Shown piece by piece: positions 31,514 through 38,999 of a stretch of 64,000 bases of DNA (position 1 is the first letter of the stretch; every line of letters begins with the position of its first letter). The DNA comes from Geothrix sp. SG200 (GTDB taxonomy: Bacteria; Acidobacteriota; Holophagae; Holophagales; Holophagaceae): positions 248,001 through 312,000 of the forward strand of contig NZ_JAKZFR010000003.1 of assembly GCF_022808935.1 (NCBI RefSeq), written 5' to 3'. The notes under the pieces were generated by a model. That model saw only the letters and a program-made list of their open reading frames with translations. It was not told the DNA's origin and ran no database searches. A program made the position numbers and the translations under genes.

Positions 31514-32476
31514 TCAGCCGGCGAAGCGATCCGTGGCGGCGACGAGGGCTCGCGAGATGCCGGGCTCGTAGGCGCTGTGGCCGGCATCGGGGACGATGAC
31601 GAGGTCGGCCTCGGGCCAGGCCTTCGACAGGGCCCAGGCGCTCTCGATGGGGCAGACCATGTCGTAGCGGCCCTGGACGATGGCGCCGGGGATGCCCTTG
31701 AGCCTCCCCGCGTCGCGCAGCAGCTGGGCCTCGTCCATCCAGCCCTTGTTCAGGAAGTAGCTGCACTCGATGCGGGCGAAGGCCAGGGTGGTGGCCTCGT
31801 CGCCGTAGGAGGCGATGAAGTCGGGGTCGGGGATGAGCTTGCTGGTGGCGCCCTCCCAGATGCTCCAGGCCTTGGCGGCGGGCAGGTTCACAGTCGGATC
31901 CTCGCTCAGCAGGCGCTTGGCGTAGGCCTGCAGGAAGTCGCCCCGCTCGGCCTCGGGGATGGCGTCGCGGTAGGGCTCCCACGCGTCGGGGAAGATGCGG
32001 CTGGCCCCCTCCTGGTAGAGCCAGTCCACCTCGCGCTGGCGCAGCAGGAAGATGCCGCGGAGGATCAGCTCCGTGACCCGCTCCGGATGCTTCTCGGCGT
32101 AGGCCAGGCCCAGCGTGGCGCCCCAGGACCCCCCGAAGACCATCCACCGCTCGATGCCCAGCTCCACGCGGATGCGCTCGATGTCGGCCACCAGGTCCCA
32201 GGTGCCGTTCTCGCGCACCTCGGCGTAGGGCGTGCTCTGGCCGCAGCCCCGCTGGTCGAAGAGGATGATGCGGTACGTCTCCGGGTCGAAGTAGCGCCGG
32301 TGCTTGGGGCTGGTGCCGCCGCCGGGCCCGCCGTGGAGGAAGATGACGGGCTTGCCCTGGGGGTTGCCGCTCTCCTCCACATGCAGCTCGTGCAGGTCCG
32401 ACACCTTCAGGCGCCGCACCCGGGTGGGCTCGATGGGCGGGTAGAGCCAGCTGACGGGATCCTTGCGCAGCGACAT
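31514..32476 (-). CDS. pip: Proline iminopeptidase
   Basis: Alpha/beta hydrolase of 320 residues that releases N-terminal proline from peptides, in the cytoplasm. The family start SWLYPPIEP is present, followed by oxyanion motif HGGPGGG, DQRGCGQS, nucleophile S117 in GGSWGAT, the acid in GRYDMVCP and the histidine in AGHSAYEP. Length is normal. It lies 8 bases after the EamA stop on the same strand, suggesting one transcript. Confidence 0.94.
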   Translation of the reverse strand: MSLRKDPVSWLYPPIEPTRVRRLKVSDLHELHVEESGNPQGKPVIFLHGGPGGGTSPKHRRYFDPETYRIILFDQRGCGQSTPYAEVRENGTWDLVADIERIRVELGIERWMVFGGSWGATLGLAYAEKHPERVTELILRGIFLLRQREVDWLYQEGASRIFPDAWEPYRDAIPEAERGDFLQAYAKRLLSEDPTVNLPAAKAWSIWEGATSKLIPDPDFIASYGDEATTLAFARIECSYFLNKGWMDEAQLLRDAGRLKGIPGAIVQGRYDMVCPIESAWALSKAWPEADLVIVPDAGHSAYEPGISRALVAATDRFAG

Positions 32477-32484
32477 CGGGACTC

Positions 32485-33372
32485 CTACACGAAGAACAGC
32501 GCCGCCGCGCCCGCCAAGGCCAGCAGCGTCCCCAGGATGGCATGCCAGCCCACCTTCTCCTTGAATGCGAAACGGGAGACAGGCAGCAGGAGGACGGGCG
32601 ACAGGGACATGAGCGTGGCCGCGACGCCCATGGGGGCCCGGGCGATGGCCACCAGCGACAGCACCACGCCCAGCACGGGGCCGGTGACTGCGCCCAGGCC
32701 GATGTAGGCGGTGGCCCGGCCGTCGCGGAAGCCCCCCAGGGTTCCGCCCAGACGGTCCCTGGCGCCGAAGTAGAGCAGCAGGGCGCCAAGGCCCGCGGTC
32801 ACCCGGATGAGGTTGGCGGAGATGGGCGGGAAGCCGCCCGCCAGGCCCTTCAGGCTGAAGAGGAGGCCCACGGACTGGCCCAGGGCGCCACCGACGCCGA
32901 GCGCCACGCCGCGCCAGAGGTGGGGATGGGGCTCGCGATCACCGCCATCCCACACCACCCAGGCGATGCCGCCCAGCGTGACGGCCATGGCCAGAACCTT
33001 CGGGAGGTTCAGGCCCTGGCCCAGGAACAGCCAGGCCAAGAGAGCACTGAAGATGGGCGAGAGGGTCATGAGCAGCATGGCCAGCCGCGCGCCGATGAGG
33101 ACGAAGGCCTCGAAGAGCACCGCGTCGCCCACGGCGAAGCCGATGAGGCCTGAGACGCCCAGCCAGGCGAACCGCGTTCCGCCCGCCGCCCAGGGGAAGG
33201 CCTGGCCGTAGAGGGCGAGGTGCAGCAGGACCAGCAGGGCCCATGCCATGAGCAGCCGCACCAGGTTCACGCTGGCGGACCCCACCCGCCGGCCCGCGAT
33301 GGTGAAGCAGACGAAATTGAGAGCCCAGCACGCGGAGGTGAGCAGGGCGGCGCTTTCGCCGAGGTACGTCAT
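32485..33372 (-). CDS. EamA/DMT-family transporter
   Basis: A 295-residue protein with ten hydrophobic helices in two EamA repeats (PIFSALLAWLFLGQGL in the first, PVLLLPVSRFAFKEKVGW in the second). It is probably an exporter of metabolites or amino acids. The ATG at 33372 overlaps the hemW stop as ATGA. A longer in-frame extension into hemW has no matching membrane or family sequence and was discarded. Confidence 0.87.
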   Translation of the reverse strand: MTYLGESAALLTSACWALNFVCFTIAGRRVGSASVNLVRLLMAWALLVLLHLALYGQAFPWAAGGTRFAWLGVSGLIGFAVGDAVLFEAFVLIGARLAMLLMTLSPIFSALLAWLFLGQGLNLPKVLAMAVTLGGIAWVVWDGGDREPHPHLWRGVALGVGGALGQSVGLLFSLKGLAGGFPPISANLIRVTAGLGALLLYFGARDRLGGTLGGFRDGRATAYIGLGAVTGPVLGVVLSLVAIARAPMGVAATLMSLSPVLLLPVSRFAFKEKVGWHAILGTLLALAGAAALFFV

Positions 33373-34559
33373 ACGAACATCTGCAGGATGCCGTTGCTCA
33401 TGAGCATGCCGCGGGGGCTGAGGCGAACCCGGTCGCCTTCCCAGACCGTGAGGCCCTCTTTCGCGAGGGCCCGCAGCCGCGCCTCCCACCCATCCGCCAG
33501 GGGCCGCAGGTTCTGGTCCCCCGCCTTCTGCCTCAGAGCCCCCCAGTCCACGCCGCGGTGAAGGCGCAGGCCCAGCAGGGGGATCTCGGCCAGGGCTTCG
33601 GCGGCGCCCAGCTCCTGGAAGTCCAGGTCGCCGCGGCCTTGAGTCCAGGCGGGGATGACGGAGGTCTCCGTCCAGCGGAAGGCGCCCATCTGCGAGGCGG
33701 CGCTGGGGCCCAGACCCAGGTAGGGGCGGCGCTCCCAATAGCGGGTGTTGTGGATGGACCCGCCGCCGGGGCGGGCGTAGTTGCTGATCTCGTAGGGCGC
33801 CAGGCCCTGGCGTGGCAGCTCTTCCTGGAGGGCCTCGAACACGTCCGCCACCTCGTCCTCGGAGGGCAAGGCGAGCCGACCGGCGTCGATCTCGGCCCGC
33901 AGGGGGCAGGCTTTGTCCAGGTCCAGCAGGTAGATGCTCATGTGGTCGATGCCTGTGGCGGCGAGGGCGCGGGCATCTTCAATGACTTTGGACAGCGACT
34001 GTCCAGGGATGCCCACCATGAGGTCCGCGCTGCGCCGCCGGAAACCGGCCCGCTCGGCCAGCCCCAGCGCCTCGAGAGCCTGTGCCGCCCCGTGAATCCG
34101 TCCCAGCCGGGCGAGCAGGGCGTCATCCAGGGCCTGCACGCCGAGGCTCACGCGATCCCAGCCAAGATCCCGTGCCCCCTGGAGCCAACCCAGATCCACG
34201 GTACCGGGGTTGGCCTCGAAGGTAGCCTCCACGAGGGGCGAGAGGTCGAAGGCGTCGCGGAGGGCGGCCGTGAGCGCCGCCAGTTCCCCCGGGGAGAGCA
34301 GGGAGGGGGTGCCCCCGCCCAGGTAGAGCGTGTCCACGGCGGGCCGCTCCAGGGCCTCGCCCCAGGCCCGGACCTGGGCCGTCAGGCGCCGGATCGTGGC
34401 CGGCTGGAGGTCGCGATCCCGGGTGGTGGCGAAGGAACAGTAGGTGCAGCGGTCCAGGCAGAAGGGAATGTGCAGGTAGAGCCCGAGCGGCTCCCCGTGC
34501 GCGGCGGCCCTGAGCGCCGGCAGCCTCTCCGCCAGGGGGAGCGGAAGGTCAGGGGTCAA
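33369..34559 (-). CDS. hemW: HemW-type radical SAM protein
   Basis: A 396-residue radical SAM protein with the cluster motif C34-x3-C38-x2-C41 in IPFCLDRCTYCSF, GGGTPSLL and FEANPGT. It lacks the extra N-terminal features of HemN, so it is read as HemW, a heme chaperone, and not coproporphyrinogen dehydrogenase. The start is TTG at 34559, the only candidate downstream of an in-frame stop; it overlaps the upstream DUF4124 gene by 11 bases. Confidence 0.9.
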   Translation of the reverse strand: MTPDLPLPLAERLPALRAAAHGEPLGLYLHIPFCLDRCTYCSFATTRDRDLQPATIRRLTAQVRAWGEALERPAVDTLYLGGGTPSLLSPGELAALTAALRDAFDLSPLVEATFEANPGTVDLGWLQGARDLGWDRVSLGVQALDDALLARLGRIHGAAQALEALGLAERAGFRRRSADLMVGIPGQSLSKVIEDARALAATGIDHMSIYLLDLDKACPLRAEIDAGRLALPSEDEVADVFEALQEELPRQGLAPYEISNYARPGGGSIHNTRYWERRPYLGLGPSAASQMGAFRWTETSVIPAWTQGRGDLDFQELGAAEALAEIPLLGLRLHRGVDWGALRQKAGDQNLRPLADGWEARLRALAKEGLTVWEGDRVRLSPRGMLMSNGILQMFV

Positions 34560-35280
34560 CCATCACCTGCTTCACAGCCTCCCGCAGGGCCTGGATCTCC
34601 TTCGGGAAACACCAGGGCGCCTGGGTGGGCTCCGCGGCTCGTTCCAGAGCCTGATACCGCTGCAGCAGGAATGCATGGCGTTCGGGCCGGGGGATCCGCC
34701 CGCCCATGTGGAGCTCGAGCAGTTCGAGGTTCTGCTGGAGGCGGGCCGCCTGGGGGTGGTAGAGGAAGACGTTCAGGAGCAGGTGGCCGAAGGCGAGGCC
34801 CAGGATCAGGAACCCGCCCACCACCGGGAGGCGGAGCGCTGTGCTCAGCCCCAGGGCCAGCCACCAGCCCATGAGGAGCATGAGCGCGAGCGCCAGGAGG
34901 GGCACCAGGGGCATGGCCCACAGGCCATTGCCCCAGAGGCAGTCGTGGATGAGGGAATCGGTGACCGCTTCGAGGGTGCGCCGGTCATTGGCGGTCCGGG
35001 CCCGGAGCAGGTGCTGGTCCAGGGCCTCCCAGGCCTGTTTCTGGGTGGGAGTGAGGGCCACCTGCCGGTACCCGCGGGGAATCAGGTTCTGTGAACCGGC
35101 CTGGGCAGGACGGAGGCGACCCGGCTCCACCGCGGGCGGGGGCGGGGGTTCCAGGATCTCCGCGTCGGCCGGCGGCGGCGTATTGGTGATGTGGGTCTGC
35201 CCGCCGGCATCGCGCCAGTAGTAGGTTCGCGAAGGCTGGCCCAGGAGGGCCAAGACGAGCAGTCCCGCGGCGGTGATCAT
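34549..35280 (-). CDS. DUF4124-containing membrane protein
   Basis: A 243-residue protein with an N-terminal signal-like helix, then a DUF4124 segment (TYYWRDAGGQTHITNTPPP, about 19-37), a Pro-rich patch, and two or three hydrophobic helices at about 118-170 (LWAMPLVPLLALALMLLMGWW). A C-terminal helical cytoplasmic or periplasmic tail follows. Function unknown. It is located between gmhA (9 bases upstream) and hemW (overlapping), so it is co-transcribed. Confidence 0.75.
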   Translation of the reverse strand: MITAAGLLVLALLGQPSRTYYWRDAGGQTHITNTPPPADAEILEPPPPPAVEPGRLRPAQAGSQNLIPRGYRQVALTPTQKQAWEALDQHLLRARTANDRRTLEAVTDSLIHDCLWGNGLWAMPLVPLLALALMLLMGWWLALGLSTALRLPVVGGFLILGLAFGHLLLNVFLYHPQAARLQQNLELLELHMGGRIPRPERHAFLLQRYQALERAAEPTQAPWCFPKEIQALREAVKQVMVDP

Positions 35281-35289
35281 CCGTCACTC

Positions 35290-35853
35290 TCAGAACTGGG
35301 CATCAAGGGCCTCGCACCAGAAGTGGTAGATCATCTGGTGGATCTCCTGAATGCGCGCCGTCACGGTGGAGGGCACCACGAGGGCGTCGTCCATCAGGCC
35401 CGCCAGCTTGCCGCCGTCGCGGCCCAGCAGGCCCAGGGTGCGCACGCCCAGCTCCTTCGCGGAGGCCGCGGCCCGGATGACATTGGGGCTGTTGCCGCTG
35501 GTGCTGATGCCGATGAGCAGGTCGCCGGGCCGGCCCAGGGCCTCCACCTGGCGGGAGAAGACCTGGTCGAAGCCGTAGTCGTTCCCGATGGCCGTGAGGG
35601 CCGATGTGTCGGTGGTGAGGGCGATGCCCGCGAGGGCGCGCCGCTCCTTCAGGTAGCGCCCGCTCAGCTCCGCGGCCAGGTGCTGGGCGTCGGCGGCGCT
35701 GCCCCCATTGCCGCAGACGAGAATGCGGCCGCCCCTGCGCAGGCGCTCGGCCATGTCGTCAGCCTGGGCGAGGAGGTGGTCCATCTCCCGGGTGAAAAAG
35801 GCCTGCTTGAGCTGGACGGACTCCTGGACGTGCTGGAGGAGGATCTGCTTCAT
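35290..35853 (-). CDS. gmhA: Phosphoheptose isomerase
   Basis: SIS-domain enzyme of 187 residues that converts sedoheptulose 7-phosphate to D-glycero-D-manno-heptose 7-phosphate for the LPS inner core. Family features: [19 protein letters not shown], the [16 protein letters not shown] segment, and STSGNSPNV. The other heptose genes are not in the window. It heads the minus-strand run towards pip. Confidence 0.93.
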   Translation of the reverse strand: MKQILLQHVQESVQLKQAFFTREMDHLLAQADDMAERLRRGGRILVCGNGGSAADAQHLAAELSGRYLKERRALAGIALTTDTSALTAIGNDYGFDQVFSRQVEALGRPGDLLIGISTSGNSPNVIRAAASAKELGVRTLGLLGRDGGKLAGLMDDALVVPSTVTARIQEIHQMIYHFWCEALDAQF

Positions 35854-35942
35854 GCCGCCGATTGTGACAGGAATTCCACTCCCAGGATTTCCCAGACACT
35901 GGCAGACTGCGGGGAGTCTTGCCCCTTCCGAGCGTGGGTCCC

Positions 35943-36902
35943 ATGGAATGGATTGCCCTCAAACACGCCCTGCTGGCCCACCTCCCGGTGGCGACCGGAT
36001 TGCTCCTGCCCTGGGCGCTGTTCGCCTCCCAGCGCGCCGGACGCGGCATGCGCCCCTGGTGGACGGTGTGCCGGTACCTGGGCTGGGTCGGCCTGCTGGG
36101 GCTGATCGCCGCGCTGGTCAGCGGCCCCGCGCTGGGCCGCCTGTCGGCGCTGATTCCCGCCGGGCGGATCTTCCCCCTGCCGGCCTCGGGACTGGGAGCG
36201 GATGCCCTGCTGTTCCGCCATGCGGTGATCGCCACCGCCGCGGCGCTCCTCTCGGTCCCCGCGCTCTGGTCCATGAACCGCCCGCGGAAGGATCACCAGA
36301 GCCTGGGCGCCCTCGCGCTGCTGCTGGGCCTCGCCTGGTCCGGCGCCCTCCTGGCGACCGGCTATTCCGGCTATGCCCTGGCCCATCCCGGCCGGCCCGT
36401 TGCCCCCGCGCCCGCGAAGGTCGTCCAGGCGCCCCCCGCGGCGCCGATGGATCCCGAAGCCCAGGCTCCCGTGCGGGCCCTGGACTATGCCTCCCTCGAG
36501 GCCATCCACGCGGAGCCCGTCAAGTCTCCCGCTCACGGCGGCCGGTGGATCCGCGCCTGGGCCAATCCCGCCGCCGCCTCCGCCTACCGGGCCGGCAACC
36601 CCCTGCCGCCGGGCTCCCTGGTGGTGCTCAGCACCCTGGAGGACCGCTGGGGCCGCCCCGGCACCGAACCCGGCCCGCTCTACGCCCTGGAGATGAAGGG
36701 CGAGACGCCCGCGCTCTCGTTCTACTGGCCCCAGGTGCCCATCGACCGCCGGCAGGAGACCGGCGGCGAGGCCCGGGCCTACTGGCGGAACCAGAACACG
36801 CATCTGGAGGCCTGCAAGGCCTGCCACACCGGGGGCATGGCCGATCCCGCGCAGCGCAGCCGCTGGCGCGTGCCGCGCGCGAGGCCCGTTTCCGAGAATT
36901 GA
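35943..36902 (+). CDS. Membrane protein with C-terminal monoheme c-type cytochrome (P460-like) domain
   Basis: A 319-residue protein. Residues 1-150 hold four hydrophobic helices resembling DUF2231-type modules. A Pro/Ala linker leads to a periplasmic domain (about 175-319) with the heme-binding CKACH near residue 297. The strand pattern before it ([19 protein letters not shown]) is reminiscent of cytochrome P460-like folds. It is probably an inner-membrane electron carrier or sensor. The ATG at 35943 is chosen so that the first helix follows directly. It is convergent with the hemerythrin gene (7-base gap). Confidence 0.75.
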   Translation: MEWIALKHALLAHLPVATGLLLPWALFASQRAGRGMRPWWTVCRYLGWVGLLGLIAALVSGPALGRLSALIPAGRIFPLPASGLGADALLFRHAVIATAAALLSVPALWSMNRPRKDHQSLGALALLLGLAWSGALLATGYSGYALAHPGRPVAPAPAKVVQAPPAAPMDPEAQAPVRALDYASLEAIHAEPVKSPAHGGRWIRAWANPAAASAYRAGNPLPPGSLVVLSTLEDRWGRPGTEPGPLYALEMKGETPALSFYWPQVPIDRRQETGGEARAYWRNQNTHLEACKACHTGGMADPAQRSRWRVPRARPVSEN

Positions 36903-36909
36903 CCCGAAG

Positions 36910-37329
36910 CTAGGCCCGTTCCACGAGGGGGAACAGCCGGGCTTCCTCCAGGTCGATCCGCCTGCGGAGGACCTGGAGCAGGTCCCTGGACGTCTCGATG
37001 AAGGCCTCCGGTGCCAGCCGGATGGCTTCGGCGCTGGGCCAGTGGTGGCTGAACTGGCGCAGCCGGGTCTTCAGCTCGCCCAGGCCCGCCTCCAGCCCTC
37101 TCGCGGTGGCCTGGATGTCGGGGTCCATGGCTTCCAGCAGCGCCGGATACAGGACGGTGTTCTCCATGGACACGTGGGCCTTGACCGTGACGAGGAGGGC
37201 CTGCGCGCCGGCCAGGCAGAGGTCCGGATGGCTTCGCACCAGGGCCGGGGCCAGGCGGGCCTCATGCTCGCGCGCCAGGCGTCGCAGCTCCTGGTGGTGG
37301 TGGTGATAGGGGGCAAGGCTGGCGTCCAT
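36910..37329 (-). CDS. Hemerythrin-like HHE-domain protein
   Basis: A 139-residue four-helix protein with iron-ligand residues in the expected pattern: YHHHHQEL near the start, VKAHVSMENTVLYP in the middle, and EEARLFPLVE at the end. Likely roles are oxygen or NO sensing and iron or redox stress. It is transcribed towards the heme protein gene. Confidence 0.83.
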   Translation of the reverse strand: MDASLAPYHHHHQELRRLAREHEARLAPALVRSHPDLCLAGAQALLVTVKAHVSMENTVLYPALLEAMDPDIQATARGLEAGLGELKTRLRQFSHHWPSAEAIRLAPEAFIETSRDLLQVLRRRIDLEEARLFPLVERA

Positions 37330-37401
37330 GGCAGACCCTCATGCCCCATGCTATCGGCCGAGTCGGGCCAGACTTGAGTGTTGCTTGGGGGTGGCTGGCA
37401 T

Positions 37402-37433
37402 AAAAAAGGCCGGTCAAGGGACCGGCCTTTTTT
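37402..37433 (-). terminator. Strong Rho-independent terminator
   Basis: A perfect 14-bp inverted repeat, AAAAAAGGCCGGTC and GACCGGCCTTTTTT, with the 4-base loop AAGG. It begins 17 bases after the stop of the minus-strand rhodanese gene and ends that transcript. It is symmetric, so it could also stop + strand transcription. Confidence 0.9.
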
Positions 37434-37449
37434 ATGAGGGCGAGGGGAT

Positions 37450-38832
37450 TCAGTCGAGGGTGAACTCGCCGCTGTCGATGATGGTGATCTCCGTGGGGAG
37501 GAACTGCACGTCGTAGCCCTTCTCCTTCAGCAGGTGGTAGGCCAGCTCGGCACGGATGCCCGTGGAGCAGTGGCAGATCACCTTCTGGCCCTTGGGGACC
37601 TCGGCCAGGCGGGCCAGGATCTGGGGTTCGGGGATGGTGAGGGCACCCTTGATGATGCCGTTCTTCGTCTCGTCGAGGTTCCGGACGTCCAGGATCACCG
37701 CGCCACGCTCGGCGGGAGCGAGGTTCGCGAGCTTGGTGAAGTCCGCCGGGGCGATGGCGCCGGGGCGGGGCTTGGGCACGAAGGCGGCCTTCGTGGCCAA
37801 GGTTCCCGTCTCCACCGGCATCGAGGCAGCCTGCCAGGCCTTGAACCCGCCGGTGAGGACGTTCACGCCCACATAGCCGGCCTTGACCAGGTCGGAGGCC
37901 ACGGCCTTTGCCGCGTCGCCGCCGGTCTCATCCACCACCACCACCGGGGGCTTGAGCTTGGCGGAGGGGAAGGTCTGGAGCAGGTCGGCCGTCTTCGCGG
38001 GATCCGCGGCCACGGCGCCCTTGATGAAGCCCTTGGATGCTTCAGCGGCGGGACGGGTATCGAGGATCACGAGCGGCGTCTGCGTGTCGAGGAACGCGGC
38101 CTTCATGGAAGCCGGGCTCAGCACGCCGTAGGCCTTCTTCGTCCAGGCGGGCATGCCGTCGATGAACACCTTGGCGTTCGTGTAGCCCAGCTTCTTGGCC
38201 TTGGCGAGCGATCCGGGGCTCATGTTGCAGGTCTTCCCGCTGCAGTAGAAGATCACCAGCGCGCCCTTGTCGGCCGGCAGCTTGGCCACGTTCTTGTCGA
38301 AGGCGGGGAAGGGCAGGTTCACGGCCGTGGGGATGGCGCCTTCCATGAAGCGCGGCGCCGGGCGCGAGTCGAAGAGGAAATACTTTCCTTTCTCGGGGCC
38401 CAGGACCACCAGCTTCTGGAGTTCGTCGAACGTGATGGTCTCGCTGGCGGCCAGCTTGACGGGAGGCTTGGCGAACACCGCCACGGCGGTCTTCACGCCG
38501 TCCTTCTCGGTGAACTGGACGCGCACCTCGTGGCCCTTCGCGATGGACTTCAGCGCCGCCTCAGGGGTGGCGGCGGGCTCAGGCGTGACCACCTTCAGGG
38601 CGGCCTTGTCGAAGCGCAGCACTTCCGTGCGCTCGTCGATCTTGAGCTGGAATGAGTTGTTCTTCAGGGCCAGGTTGTCGAAGTTTCCGCGGAGGTTGTC
38701 GGCGGCGGTGGTGTGGCAGGTGGTGCAGATCTTCGCGGAGGCCGGCTTCGGGGCCGTAGCGGGCTCGGCTGCCAACAGGCAGGAAGCGGCCGCCAGGAGG
38801 CTGGCGGCGCGGAGGAAGGGGACAGAATTCAT
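37450..38832 (-). CDS. Periplasmic protein with c-type heme motif and three rhodanese domains
   Basis: A 460-residue exported protein. The signal peptide (1-22) is followed by a single CxxCH (C36-T-T-C39-H40). Three rhodanese domains follow, at about 130-225, 235-340 and 355-460. The first has candidate active-site C197 (FYCSGKTC) and the third has C422 in the loop CSTGIR. The second has no Cys at the corresponding site (VVVDETGGD), so it is probably structural. It is monocistronic, with its own terminator and an AT-rich upstream region. A role in periplasmic sulfur transfer linked to electron transport is inference. Confidence 0.85.
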   Translation of the reverse strand: MNSVPFLRAASLLAAASCLLAAEPATAPKPASAKICTTCHTTAADNLRGNFDNLALKNNSFQLKIDERTEVLRFDKAALKVVTPEPAATPEAALKSIAKGHEVRVQFTEKDGVKTAVAVFAKPPVKLAASETITFDELQKLVVLGPEKGKYFLFDSRPAPRFMEGAIPTAVNLPFPAFDKNVAKLPADKGALVIFYCSGKTCNMSPGSLAKAKKLGYTNAKVFIDGMPAWTKKAYGVLSPASMKAAFLDTQTPLVILDTRPAAEASKGFIKGAVAADPAKTADLLQTFPSAKLKPPVVVVDETGGDAAKAVASDLVKAGYVGVNVLTGGFKAWQAASMPVETGTLATKAAFVPKPRPGAIAPADFTKLANLAPAERGAVILDVRNLDETKNGIIKGALTIPEPQILARLAEVPKGQKVICHCSTGIRAELAYHLLKEKGYDVQFLPTEITIIDSGEFTLD

Positions 38833-38999
38833 GCAGACTCCTCAGGCAGGGGTAAGCGCAGTCTGAGGATTCATGATCGATGCATCAAGAAATGTGTGAC
38901 GCAGATCTACGGACAGTCCAATGGCGGGTTTCTACAAGTGTTAATTGGATTGAATTATGTTGATATGATTATGAATCGATTGACGATAACGTCTGAGAC
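38833..38999. other. AT-rich intergenic region between rhodanese and ftsK genes
   Basis: 167 bases, unusually AT-rich at 38935-38995. It is upstream of the rhodanese gene and downstream of ftsK (both minus strand), so it should contain the rhodanese promoter. I could not fix a convincing -35/-10 pair. No ORF or stable hairpin is seen. Confidence 0.4.

Noticed and set aside
33373-33738. N-terminal extension of the EamA gene
   Set aside because: The extension lies in the hemW coding region, is Arg/Pro-rich and lacks membrane character; the ATGA overlap at 33372 is a better start.
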